DNA from: Flectonema sp. DT1601
Taxonomy: Eukaryota > Euglenozoa > Diplonemea > Diplonemida > Diplonemidae
Assembly: GCA_964019425.1 (NCBI GenBank)
Contig: OZ025816.1
Location: 620,001 to 684,000, forward strand
DNA: 64,000 nt
Direction of reading: 5' to 3'
Part shown: positions 44,079 to 54,705 of the stretch, piece by piece
Position numbering within the stretch: position 1 is the first letter of the stretch
Layout of the letters: the number at the start of each line of letters is the position of its first letter
Position numbers and translations under genes: made by a program
Notes under the pieces: model-generated
Databases searched by the model: none
Told to the model about the DNA's origin: nothing
The model's input: the letters and a program-made list of their open reading frames with translations, nothing else

Positions 44079-46871
44079 ATGCCTCCACGCGGCGGTCTCG
44101 GACGGCTGCGGCCGACAAAAAATTGTAGGGATGAAGCAAGAGGACGACCAGCTAACCGGACGCTCTCTAGCAAACAAAGGAACAAGCTTGCTCACACGAT
44201 CAACGGAAATGGGCCTAAGATAGAAGAAAGGGAAAGGCTGGACCGAGACAACACCCGGGTAGACCGGGGAGAAACGAGGAAGAAACCGGCGGAGAGGAGA
44301 CTCAAGAAGCAGCAAGAGGACCAGGAGGAAGAGAGGAAGGAGCTGCTCAGCAAACATGAGCTCCTTGAAGCACAACAAAAGAAGCTGGACGAGCAGCACA
44401 GGCAGCAACAATTAGATCTCTTTCAGGAAAAGCTCCAACTGGAACAAGACTTGGAGGATCACAAGAATCAACAAGTGGAGAAACAACAACTACTGGAACA
44501 ACAACACCAGCAGCAGCAGCTTGAGCTTCACCAAACGAAGCATCAGATGCAACAGGAACTGGAGAACCAACAACAACAACAGCATGAAAAGCAACAACAG
44601 CAGCAACAGCAACTTGATCATCAAGTCCAACAGCAGCAGGAAATTCAACAGCAGCAGCAACAGCAACTTGATCATCAAGTCCAACAACAGCATCTAAACC
44701 ATCAACAGAGCCAAGAACTATTTAACCAACAACAGCAAGAATTGCTTAAGTTCAAGGCAGACCTCCAACAAAAACAGGAGATAATCCTGAACCAACAGCA
44801 GCAACTCGAACAGCAGCACAGCAAGGAGAAGGATATCGAGAGAGAGTCTCTCCGCAGGAGAAGATGTCAACTCGAGGAAGACCACCGTCAACAGCAACTT
44901 GAACAGTCCAGGATTCAACAGGAACTGCAACTGCAACAGACAAGCCTGGAGGAAAAGCAGCATCTGCTACAACAGCAATTTAATGTGGAATTGGAAAAGG
45001 GTAAACTGGAGTTACTGGACTTACAGCAACAACTGGAGAAGAAAAACCAGGAAGGTCTGAAGGAGCAGGAGGTGGCTCTACAGCTTAAACAACGGCTGCT
45101 TATCGAACAGCACAACAAGGAGAAGGAGGACGGGAAGCAGGAGTTATTGGTCCTGCAACAGCAACTAAGCGAGCAACGTCTGCATGATCAGCAGCAACAG
45201 CAACAGAGAAGCGAGGAGTTAAAGAAGCAAGAAGAAGACCTCGAACTTCAACGACTCCAACTGCAACGCCAGCAGGAGGATGAAATGGAGAAGGGCAGAT
45301 ATGAGCTCCAGAGTCTCAGGGACATGCTGGGTATGGAGTTTGAGGAACAGAAGACGTCACTAAAAATCCAAGGGGATAATCTTCGCCATCAGCAACAACA
45401 GCTCCAGCAACAACAGCAAATCTTCCAAGAAAAAGAAGAACGACTTGATCAGTACTACGTACACCAGCCTTATGCCACCGACACCAACTCCCACTACCAA
45501 CTTCCTCAAGACCCCCGGTTTGATGAACTTCAGAGGGAGCTACGTCAGGAACGGGCTGAGAAAGGAGAACTTAGGGAGCTGCTGAAATCTCTTCAACACC
45601 AACTGAAGGAAATGACGCAAGAACTTAACTTGCAGAGAATGGAAGCTCAGGAGCAAAGGGAGGCTGCCAAGAAAGAGTCACTAGGAATGCAAGCCCGCTA
45701 CCTGCAGGAATTACAAGCGGAGAGAGCTCAGGTGAAGGAGCTCAATCACTTGAGGGCGGATGAAGATGATGTTGCGATGGCAGTCGTACAACGGGAAGTC
45801 GCATCGGATGAAAATCTCCATCTGAATATGATGCGTGAACTGGAAGGGGACAGGAAAAAGAGCTCGAAGGTAATTACTGAAGCTCAACTGTCTGAGAGGG
45901 AGGGTCTTAGGACTCAGATGACGAAGGAGGAGGGTAAGCTTGCACTCGTTCAAGGCAAGTTCGAAAATGATGCCCTGAAGGAGGAGGCTTTGGTGACGAG
46001 ACTGGAGCTGGTGCCGGAGTACTGGCCGGATAACATGGTGTTATCAGAGGCTAGCTACAAGGCTGGTGGGAGAGGAGTGTACCTCACAACCACGAAGGAA
46101 GTAAGAAGGAGAATGGCTGGGGCTGAGCTGGGTGCCTGGGCAGTGAAGGCATCTGTTCTGTGGCTGCCGAAGGATGACACCCTCAGTTTGGCGAGAGACA
46201 AGGCGGAAGAAGTTGAGGGAGGTCTAGGGTTAGTGCTTAACGAGTATGGCCTTGGTATAAGGGTTAACAGTTGGCATGAGAAGGCTGCGAGGGAGATGTT
46301 GCACCTGCCGGCGAAACTTCCGGAGACCAGGATCTCGGGAATCCCAATAGGAACTTCGACGGATGAAGCGGTGAAATACCTCATCTCGAGGGAAGGATGG
46401 GAGGTGAGGAAGATGAAGGATGGTGTTCGGAACGGGATGCGGTGGATGGTCGTGCGTGGTCCCGAGAGGGATGGCGAGACTGTCACCATCGACGGAGTCC
46501 TTTGTCTACTCGAGCCGATGAAGAAGAAGGTGGTTGCTCCTGTGAAGTCGGTCAAAGTAGCCCCGAAGGTGAAGGAACAGAAGCCGGAAAAGCGAAGGGA
46601 TCCTTCGGAGGGCACGGACAAGTGGTATACGCGTGTGGAATTCATTGCGTACCACGGTAAGAAGAAGGGAATCCGTCTGTGGGGGGAGGCATCGCAGAAC
46701 GCACAGGAAGCTTCGGTGAAGCTGGAATCGGTATCGACCCCTGAACAGCAGAAACAGAACAAGAAGGAAAAGAATACACCTCCAAAGAATGATGAACGGA
46801 AGAAGTGTTCAGTCGAGGATAGACTGGAACGTCTTGAGCGTCTGCTCTTGTCGCTTGTAGGGAGCAAGTGA
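44079..46871 (+). CDS. LINE-B ORF1 protein with long Gln-rich coiled coil (930 aa)
   Basis: The N-terminus is basic (MPPRGGLGRLRPTKN). From about residue 70 to 560 it is dominated by Gln, Leu and Glu in heptad-like order (many QQQ, QLEQQH and LDHQVQQQ stretches), strongly predicting coiled coil. The C-terminal part matches B3 and B4, but 142 residues are missing in frame at GAW/AVKASVLW, relative to 23100-23525 in B3. It ends VGSK then TGA, in frame with ORF2. The N-terminus probably drives oligomerisation of the ORF1-RNA particle; this is inferred from the coiled coil. The deletion may have impaired it. Confidence 0.88.
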   Translation: MPPRGGLGRLRPTKNCRDEARGRPANRTLSSKQRNKLAHTINGNGPKIEERERLDRDNTRVDRGETRKKPAERRLKKQQEDQEEERKELLSKHELLEAQQKKLDEQHRQQQLDLFQEKLQLEQDLEDHKNQQVEKQQLLEQQHQQQQLELHQTKHQMQQELENQQQQQHEKQQQQQQQLDHQVQQQQEIQQQQQQQLDHQVQQQHLNHQQSQELFNQQQQELLKFKADLQQKQEIILNQQQQLEQQHSKEKDIERESLRRRRCQLEEDHRQQQLEQSRIQQELQLQQTSLEEKQHLLQQQFNVELEKGKLELLDLQQQLEKKNQEGLKEQEVALQLKQRLLIEQHNKEKEDGKQELLVLQQQLSEQRLHDQQQQQQRSEELKKQEEDLELQRLQLQRQQEDEMEKGRYELQSLRDMLGMEFEEQKTSLKIQGDNLRHQQQQLQQQQQIFQEKEERLDQYYVHQPYATDTNSHYQLPQDPRFDELQRELRQERAEKGELRELLKSLQHQLKEMTQELNLQRMEAQEQREAAKKESLGMQARYLQELQAERAQVKELNHLRADEDDVAMAVVQREVASDENLHLNMMRELEGDRKKSSKVITEAQLSEREGLRTQMTKEEGKLALVQGKFENDALKEEALVTRLELVPEYWPDNMVLSEASYKAGGRGVYLTTTKEVRRRMAGAELGAWAVKASVLWLPKDDTLSLARDKAEEVEGGLGLVLNEYGLGIRVNSWHEKAAREMLHLPAKLPETRISGIPIGTSTDEAVKYLISREGWEVRKMKDGVRNGMRWMVVRGPERDGETVTIDGVLCLLEPMKKKVVAPVKSVKVAPKVKEQKPEKRRDPSEGTDKWYTRVEFIAYHGKKKGIRLWGEASQNAQEASVKLESVSTPEQQKQNKKEKNTPPKNDERKKCSVEDRLERLERLLLSLVGSK

Positions 46872-49800
46872 CTTGACGGGCGGGATTGGGCGGAAACGCG
46901 AAGGCGTCTTCTGCTACTGGCGGGTGACGTAGAGAGGAATCCGGGACCGAGACGCCGTCATGATGGACCCACTTCGGAGCTGCGAGTTATCAGCTGGAAC
47001 TGCAGAACGATCAACGGAAGAGAGGAGTTCATAGGAAATATCCTGGGAAAGTACAGCCCTGATGTATTATGCCTGCAGGAAACCTCAGTTCGGAAGCCTC
47101 TATATCACTGGAACTACATCACGTACAGGAGAGATAGACCGGGTAGAGGTGGAGGTATAATCACCATGGTGAAGAGAGGCCTTCAGCATGCTTGCTATGA
47201 AGTCTGTATCCCTTCGGTTAGAGGAATTGTTGAGACATTGGGTGTCAGGATTAATGATGAGATAAATGTTCTTAACGTGTATTCGCCACCAAGTTCTAAG
47301 ATAGATTTTGATCTCTTCCCTTTGAAGCGTGATGAAAGGTTTATATTTGCTGGTGACTTCAATGCTCATCATAAACTCTGGTCGAAGAAGACGGATACGA
47401 AGGGCTGCCAGCTTCTGGAGTGGTGCAGATCTAATAACCTTCTAATTGCAAACGATCCGGGATTTGTGACGTTGCCGAGACACGGGACTTCGCCGGATGC
47501 AATCCTACACCACGAGGAGTTACTACTACTACACTTCGGGCTAATAGGTGATGGCACTGAACATGGATCTGATCACTTACCTCTTGCTGCTGTCTTTGAT
47601 ACGTTCTCACCTCTGGAAACAGTTAACAACCAGGCATCGAAAAAATCAGTCTGGGACTTTAATACAGCTGATTGGTACTCGTTCCGTCATGATTTGGATT
47701 ACCGACTTAGCAAGGTGAACAGTCCTCCGAAGGTGGGTATCAGGGCGGCAACATTTAACCGTATCCTGCTTCATGTGGCGAAGAAGAACATCCGCAGAAG
47801 GCTCAGGATCCAGGGTAAGAGGAGGAGAATGTGGAATTCCTCAACCCCTGAGACCAAACAAGCGAAGGGAAAATTCGTTGCTGAGAAACTTGCACAAGGT
47901 GAAGGTTTTGCATTCGCCTTTAAGAAGATAAAGGACTTGGATGCCGATGGGGGACAGGACGTCCAAATCCCTGAATTCAGTGAGGACCAACTCCCCAGTA
48001 AATTTCTCGATCAGTTCGTTAAGACCTCTGTCAGGAAACGACTGAAATCTCCGAAGCTGAAGCCAAGTGATTACGTAGGTGCTTGTGGACCTCTGGTGAT
48101 GTCTGAGCTTGAGCGCGCCATCAAGAAGGTTAAAGCTGGTAAGGCTCCTGGTCCTGATGGAATCCACGGGGCGATGCTGAAGAACCTTTCTGCAACCGGT
48201 AGACGTTTTCTCTTAGCGGTGTTCAACGACTCCTGGCTCTCAGCTAGAGTTCCGAAGGTCTGGAAAGAGGGTATGATTAAACCGGTATACAAACCGGGTA
48301 AACCCAAAGAAAAGCTATCCAGCTACAGACCGATCACGTTGACATCTGTAGTCGGTAAAATGCTTGAACGGATAATTTACGACAGGCTGATGTATTGGTT
48401 GACGTCAAATAATGCCTTGTCCTCCATTCAGGCAGGTTTCAGAAGGGGTAGGAATACTTGCGAGCAAATCTCACTGCTGGTCAACGCGCTTCATGGTGCG
48501 AGAAAAGGTGGCAAGAGTTCAATTCTACTCTCTTTTGACTTCACTGAGGCATTTGATAGGATAAATCATGTTAAACTGATTGCTAAAATGGTGACGATGG
48601 GGATTCCTTCACCATTCATCGGATGGGTCGCTAACTTTCTGACGCGAAGGAAGGCAAAGGTTAGTGTCAATGGCAATCTGAGCGCATACAGAACTGTGAC
48701 GAAAGGTGTTCCGCAAGGGTCGATTGTTGGACCTCTCCTTTATCTGATATATGTCGACGACCTGGCTAAGAAACTTGAGAAGACTGGATGTGTTTCAGCA
48801 CTCTACGCAGACGACACAGCTTGTGTGGTTTCGAATAAGGATTTTAAAGTAACTTACCGGATGGCGCAATTAGTCCTCGGGTTAGTAGATCGTTGGTGCA
48901 AAGATAATGACATGGCACTGTCGGTTTCGAAGACCTGCGGGATGCCGGTGGACTGTCCTAGGAATATGTATTGGAGGCTGGGATTCCCCAGAACGTCAGG
49001 AGAGAACCTCTTTCGGATCAGTAGGACTGGCTGGAATGATTCGGTCAAATGAAGAAGGTAGGCCATTACTTGGAAATGGGGCGATGATCCTCAAGCTGGG
49101 TGATACAGAGGTTACGAAGGCAAGTGAACTTCTTGAACTGATGCCAGTGGGTCCGGATCCGACCTGGGTGAAGTTGCTGACTGCCGTACTCATGCCGATG
49201 GTAGATAGTGTTAAGTACCTGGGTGTCCATATTGACGATGACCTTACATATGGTACACAAGTGGATAAACTACTGGATGAGACGAGGAAGGGACTTGTTC
49301 TGCTTCGAAAGTTGGAGCTATTCAACTTTGATTTCAAAACGCTGAACATGATCAAGAACTTATACATCCTCTCAAGGATTCTGTATGGGCTTGAGAGCTA
49401 TGGACAGATGAACAACTTAAACCTATTGACCTGAATCTGAGGAAGATAGCTAGAAAGATCACCGGCTGCGGCTTCAACACAAGGTCCCTTCCGTTACTGT
49501 GGGAGGCGAACATACTCCCGATGAGACTGCAGATTGAGAAGCAGGCCAGGATAGCTTTGTTCAGGTATCGATCACTGGATTGGGTTCCTTCTACGAAGGG
49601 GATCGCTAGTGGAACTTGGAGTTCAACTTTACCGGCCGAGGACCGAAATATGGAGATCCAGGGGATTGTCATGCCTGACAGCATCGAGCCATGGATAGAT
49701 GTTCCGAACCTGGAGATATCTTGCGGATATGGACATTCGAAGACCGGTGTTGCTGAAGTGGACAAGGCTAAGTTCGAGGAGTACTGCAGCGAACTTAGGC

Positions 49801-50719
49801 CATGTACCTCGTCCATTTTTGTTGACGGATCCCACGACCCTGTCAACTACACGGCAGGCGCAGCGGCAGTGCAGATCACGCCGTGTGAACGGACCATGGC
49901 ATCGAGACTTGTTGCAACGGAAAGTAGTTATAAAGCTGAACAGGTAACTCTGAAGCTGTTAATAAGTGAATTTGGAAAAGCAACATCTGTCTTGGGTCCC
50001 AGATCTGGAATCACGAGAGTCTTCAGTGATTCTAAATCCAATCTGGATGAGCTGCGTGGTGGAATTGCGGCTCAGAGGAAGCTGAACTCTCTCTCAATAC
50101 TAGAAGGGATAAGAAAATTAGACTCATTCGTACACCTTCAATTCATCCCAGCTCACGTGGGAATTGAACCGCATGACAAGGCAGATGAACTGGCGAAAAA
50201 GATCTCAAAAGATGTTAAGAGCAAGCCGGTGTCAACGACTATGGACTTCTTCTCACATAAGTCAAGGATAGCGAGGGAAGCTAACAGAAAGCTGTTTGGT
50301 AAGATTATGGAGGGTTCAACAAGGGCGAAACCACCGATCAAACGGGTGATGCTTAGGCAATATCTTGATGCTACCGGAGGCCTGAGAGCGGCTCGATACC
50401 CCAAGGATATGCTGAGAGAATCAGAGATAAGGATAGCCAGCTTCAGAACGGGCACTTACCCCTGCTCAGGGTAAAAGAACTACCGATAAAGTGCCCCTTC
50501 TGCAAAAGAACAGACTCTACTGCCAGACATCTAATATTTGATTGCGAGGATGGTGACGTGGTCCGCATTAGAGAAGGAACAATTAGATCAAACATTCAGG
50601 AAGCGAGAATCTCCGAGACCAAACTGAATCTTTCAATAATGTTTGCGACGAGAAATCTTCACGCCCTAGCCGGCTACTTATGGCATTTGGAACAACGGAC
50701 AGGCTTATCAAACTGTTAA
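46872..50719 (+). pseudogene. LINE-B ORF2 (B5), broken by three deletions
   Basis: The frame is good through 2A (46923-46949), endonuclease, most of RT and YADD. It then loses 5 nt near 49025 (agtaggactggc against agtagggaggaactggc in the sister copies), 10 nt near 49406 (gctatggacagatg), and 1 nt near 50452 (acgggcacttacccctgc). The RNase H domain remains readable at 49521-50474 in another frame. The natural stop position is 50717-50719. It is a dead ORF2. Confidence 0.92.
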
Positions 50720-51032
50720 CTGATTGGTGTTTGCTAATTCATTAGTATCATTCTCCCTTATCACACTCCTTAATCATCTCCTAATCTCTCTGAGGACATC
50801 CGCAGAGCTTCATGGCTCGTAGGTAACCCAGTGGTCTTTGGCCACCGTCCCTGTACTGATCCTTCGCTTTATATTAACTGTGTCTTGAGATTCCTATCCG
50901 GGGAAGTCCTCCAACGGACCCAGGACAGTAGCGCTTGTTTTTACTTGTTTACTTTATCAAAAAATAAGAAGGGCAAGAATGCTCAGAATGAAGAAAAATA
51001 AAGTGGAAAGACAGGGGGGATGTGACTGATAT

Positions 51033-51877
51033 TTATTTTTTTTTTGGTTACACTGGTGCCCTACACTCGCTTCTTCTGGAAGGGGTGTCTGGTGGTATCC
51101 ACCCAGCTGCAGTTCACTGATCAGCTGCACCTCAAGTTGCTGTCTCAAACAATGCAGAGCCTCGTTCCCCGTGAGTTTGAGCTGTGGCCTTTGTTTATTG
51201 CGGCCACAGGGCCAGCAGCTTCGCACGCACGAACTGACCCCGTCTGTGCTTCCAGACTCTTTGTTTTTGTTCTTTTCACTTCTATGTTTTGTCTTTCTTT
51301 TATACTTTCTTTTGATTTAAGTCTGACAATTAAACACGAGAAACATAGGTAGGCTCCGCCTGAGGACGTAAGAAGAGCGGCAACGGAAAAATAAATGGTC
51401 ACGCGTCCTTGAAATTGGACACACGAAGCTAATTCGGTTACCATTCCTACCATCGATAAGGAAAACAAAGAATCGAGCATATAACTAGAGCGGTGGTCAA
51501 AGACCACTTGAACAGCCCGAAGGCCTGCCCTCAAGAGAAATTTATAAGGAGAATAGGAGAAGAAGGAGACAGGAGTATTGGAAGGGACACTGCGACAACA
51601 CCGAAGGTGATGTGCAGTTACCCAACCAGGACATGATTGATAATGATGAAAATACTAAAATAATAACAAATTGATATTGGCGACTACATGTCACCTACTT
51701 TATTTCCAAAGTCTAAGGTTAGATGTTTGTTCCATCCACCTTATGATCAACGCGAGTGATGGAAGCCACGCCAAAGTGAAGAGAGCTTCAAGGTTAGGAA
51801 TTTCGTTGGCAATAATAAGTTCCCGATCGCGATCCCACTTGCCGGTCAGTGTTGAGAAGCCCAGGATTTTGAACCTG
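51033..51877 (-). mobile_element. LINE-A 3' end (copy A3), with a foreign insert
   Basis: On the - strand this is the last part of LINE-A: the end of ORF2, the 3'UTR with hairpins, then poly(A) (the T run at about 51039-51046). Between the terminal gtgtaacc and the rest of the 3'UTR lie about 188 extra nt (51053-51240) that are absent from A1 and A2. The 5' side joins LINE-B sequence at 51878. Confidence 0.85.
51053..51240. other. Insert of unknown origin in the LINE-A 3'UTR
   Basis: This is a GC-richer stretch, without similarity to anything else in the window. On the - strand it begins ggggtcagttcgtgcg and ends gtagggcaccagtgtaacc. It could be a captured cellular transcript, or an alternative 3'UTR form. 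Confidence 0.5.
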
Positions 51878-52425
51878 CCGTTGCCATAAGTAGCCGGCTA
51901 GGGCGTGAAGATTTCTCGTCGCAAACATTAATGAAAAACATAGTTTAGTCTCGGAGATTCTCGCTTCCTGTATGTTTGATCTAATTGTTCTCACCATCCT
52001 CGCAATCAAATATTAGATGTCTGGCAGTAGAGTCTGTTCTTTTGCAGAAGGGGCACTTTATCGGTAGTTCTTTTACCCTGAGCAGGGGTAAGTGCCCGTT
52101 CTGAAGCTGGCTATCCTTATCTCTGATTCTCTCAGCATATCCTTGGGGTATCGAGCCGCTCTCAGGCCTCCGGTAGCATCAAGATATTGCCTAAGCATCA
52201 CCCGTTTGATCGGTGGTTTCGCCCTTGTTGAACCCTCCATAATCTTACCAAACAGCTTTCTGTTAGCTTCCCTCGCTATCCTTGACTTATGTGAGAAGAA
52301 GTCCATAGTCGTTGACACCGGCTTGCTCTAACATCTTTCGAGATATCCTTTGCAGTTTGTCAGCCTTGTCATGTACGTCTAGGTATGTCAATTCCTACGT
52401 GAGCAAGGATGAACTGAAGGTACTT
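51878..52425 (-). pseudogene. LINE-B ORF2 C-terminal fragment fused to LINE-A 3' end
   Basis: The - strand carries LINE-B RNase H sequence (STTMDFFSHKSRIAREANRK and onward) and the zinc-knuckle region to GYLW, then switches to LINE-A at ggcaacggcaggttcaaaat. Beyond 52340 the RNase H part (FILAHVGID) is badly degraded, with stops. Small deletions break the frame between 51990 and 52080. Confidence 0.85.
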
Positions 52426-52790
52426 GACTTCAATACACATCACAAGTAGTGGTCTGCGGAAACTGATATGGGATGTGATCTCCTCAACTGGACTGAAAAG
52501 GAAGACCTTGTGATTGCAAGTCCTCCTGGTTTAGATTCCTTACCGAGACACGGAACTACACCTGATGTCATTCTCCATCACGAAGAATTACAACTCCTGC
52601 AGTTCGAATTAATTGATGATGGTGTTAAGCATGGATCTGATCATTCTTTGAACCGTCCAACAACTATGCTTCAAGATCTGGGATCAAGGGAAAGGGGGAG
52701 ATTGTGGAATGCCTACCAAGCTAGCCAAAGGCAAATTCATTTCGGAAAGCCTCTCGAAGGGTGAAGGCTTTGCTTTTGCATTGTATTGTT
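52426..52790 (+). pseudogene. Degraded LINE-B-type endonuclease fragment
   Basis: On the + strand, residues like MGCDLLNWTEKEDLVIAS, LPRHGTTPDVILHHEELQLL and KHGSDHS match the LINE-B endonuclease. After a gap come degraded remains of the linker before RT (GRLWNAYQAS...GEGFAFAF-like). It is more diverged than the other B copies. Confidence 0.8.
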
Positions 52791-52985
52791 ACTTCTTTTG
52801 GGACGCAGTACTCCCCTCAGTTCATCTAAATTTAACTTCGAGTCGCTAAGTATCCTTGTGATTCTCAGCCTCCATTTGGAGTGTCTCCTGAGACTCCTCG
52901 TTTGGGAGGCTATCCCTTTTTGTGCTTCGGAAGCCTTCTCCTTGCCGAGCTTTTTCCCGTGAAAATAAAATGGAACCAACTTCTA
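52791..52985 (-). pseudogene. Degraded LINE RNase H fragment
   Basis: The - strand encodes RITRILSDSKLNLDELRG, matching the RNase H stretch of LINE-B, with surrounding stops. It marks the right edge of the retrotransposon array. Confidence 0.75.
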
Positions 52986-53112
52986 GGAAAATTGGAAAAC
53001 ATGAGTGATGTGAAATGAAGTAACCTTGCAATTGAATCTAATCATTGTCTCGGCATACAGTATCTTGAATATTCTTATTAGTTTTTATTCCCTCAGATAT
53101 TGTACTCTAATC

Positions 53113-53526
53113 ATGAGCTTAAGTAACTCAGTTAAAGAGTTAGCCAAGTCCTACGACGAGAAGGAAATATCGGAAAGAGAGAAAGAAGACGAAGCTAGCA
53201 GAAAAAGCATTGAGAGAACCAGAAAGGTAAAAGAGGCTCCAAAGAAAGTGATGGAATACGAACTCGCTGCACAAAAAAATGAACTTGAGAAAGGGGAAAG
53301 AGAAGAGCCTGTTGTAACGACGAATGAACCTGAGACATCGCAGCCCGAGAAGACTCTCCGACAGCCTGTTTTTGAGGACCCAGCCGTAAAGATCGTTTGT
53401 TTGTGCGGAGCAATCAGCCTTGTTCAGGAAGGACCAAAGCCAGTAAGGTACCTTGTTGGAGGATTATCAAGTTTGATAGTTCTTGAGAGTATTTATAAAG
53501 CGTGTATAGTTTCAAGAGTACATTAA
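53113..53526 (+). CDS. Small hypothetical protein with C-terminal hydrophobic segments
   Basis: 137 aa, starting MSLSNSVKELAKSYDEKE. Residues 1-85 are highly charged and likely helical or coiled. Residues 95-110 (VKIVCLCGAISLV) and 117-134 (YLVGGLSSLIVLESIYKA) are hydrophobic, so it may be anchored in a membrane at its C-terminus. An in-frame upstream Met exists, but the chosen ATG lies 16 nt after a ttttattccctcAG tract, as in the neighbouring genes. I do not recognise the family. It lies next to PEX11 in the same direction. Confidence 0.6.
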   Translation: MSLSNSVKELAKSYDEKEISEREKEDEASRKSIERTRKVKEAPKKVMEYELAAQKNELEKGEREEPVVTTNEPETSQPEKTLRQPVFEDPAVKIVCLCGAISLVQEGPKPVRYLVGGLSSLIVLESIYKACIVSRVH

Positions 53527-53934
53527 TAGCTATTTAGTAATACATTCATAATATTGTATTGTTCTACTTCAACACCTGAGATGTGCTACTGTTATTTTTA
53601 TAGCATTAGTAGTAACTCTTACCCGCAGACCGTCACCTTATTGGGTGGCTGATGCAAGATGCGGATGCTATACCAATAGGAGGGTCATACTAGTTGTACT
53701 TTGAGCAGTTAGTGTTTAGAAACTGAGGCTAGTGTTTGGTTGTAGACATTATCTTCTCAACCAGAATTCGTTGATCATAATGTTAATGAGGCGAAACTAG
53801 CCTCCCGTTAGGTTAAAGTAAAGTTTATATTAGGTTCAAAATACAGTTTTCTTCCGAATATTGAACAGAAATAGTACACCATAGGTTTTTTTAAACTTTT
53901 CTTTTTTTGCCTCCTCTCAGTAAAATAGGTAACA
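53527..53934. other. Intergenic region
   Basis: AT-rich, with no ORF of note. It ends with the pyrimidine tract ctttttttgcctcctctcAG, 14 nt before the PEX11 ATG. Confidence 0.6.
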
Positions 53935-54705
53935 ATGTCACCTCCTCCTCAAATATCATCTCCGTTGTCATCCCCATTGCCTACAAAGGCGGCTGTGTTC
54001 CTGGGGAGGTCTGAGGCGAGGGACAAGTTACTAAAGCTGATTGGCTACACAATCAGAATGAGTCAGTATCAAGGGGTCCCAAAGATGCTCGGCAGCGTGA
54101 GCGGAGTTGCCGTGTTGGATCAAATAGATAAAAAGATTGTAGACTGCAGGCAGCTACTAAATCATTTTAAATACATTCACACGTTAAAGATTCTAAAAGG
54201 CTTTACAGACGGATGGACAGTTAACAGTGATTTACTCACTAATCTAAGCATCCTGAGAACCCTTTTATGGTCGATGGAAGTAATTTCAAGCGACCTGTCT
54301 TACTACGCTAAACACATTATGAAACATTGGGATGCTCTTCGTATCTCTAAATTATATAAAATAGGCAAGAGTTTGCAGCTTACGGTACTCATTGTAATTG
54401 AACTCATGCATATTCGCAAACTACGTCAACAGGATGGAAAAGAGACGGAAATACAAAAAAAGATTATGGGAATAGTTCGTTGTATTTGTGATTGCGTATG
54501 TTTTATTCTTTTTTTTTTTCCCCCTCTCTCTTTATTTTTTTTCTTTTTTTATAAGTTTTATCCTTTTTTATCAAATACATAAAAACAGATCGTGTACTAC
54601 ACTTGGATATCTGCCTATCAGCCCAATAAGGGTTTGTGTTATGCATGTGGCCTTCTGTCTGCATCGATAGGTATAAAGGAGCACATTGATCAACTGCCTG
54701 CTTAG
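53935..54705 (+). CDS. PEX11: Peroxisomal biogenesis factor 11 (PEX11-like), two exons
   Basis: Exon 1 is 53935-54495 and exon 2 is 54589-54705, giving 225 aa. The 93-nt intron runs GTATGT...aaaacAG in phase 0. PEX11 proteins bend and elongate the peroxisome (or glycosome) membrane before division. Typical features are the N-terminal RSEARDKLLKLIGYTIRMSQ helix, the LNHFKYIHTLKILKGFTDGW region, LLWSMEVISSDLSYYAKH, and hydrophobic segments near LQLTVLIVIELMHI and, after splicing, GLCYACGLLSASIGIKEHID. The unspliced frame instead runs into a poly-Phe stretch encoded by the intron's T tract, which supports the splice. The length fits the family (about 220-260 aa). Confidence 0.85.
54496..54588 (+). 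other. Spliceosomal intron of PEX11
   Basis: 93 nt, GTATGTTTTATTC to ATAAAAACAG, very T-rich. Removing it restores a PEX11-like C-terminus. Together with the donors at 6178 and 56794 it suggests GTATGT as the donor rule in this genome. Confidence 0.85.

Larger units (their letters stand above)
44058..51032 (+). mobile_element. LINE-B copy B5, longest copy, with full-length-like ORF1
   Basis: Only this copy has the Gln-rich ORF1 N-terminus, beginning a few nt after the spacer (ggggaccacacaaaATG). It is therefore probably near the true 5' end, with a very short leader. ORF2 has three frame breaks. The 3'UTR lacks the (TAAA)n tail: it stops at gatgtgac, where an oppositely oriented LINE-A end begins. 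Confidence 0.92.
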
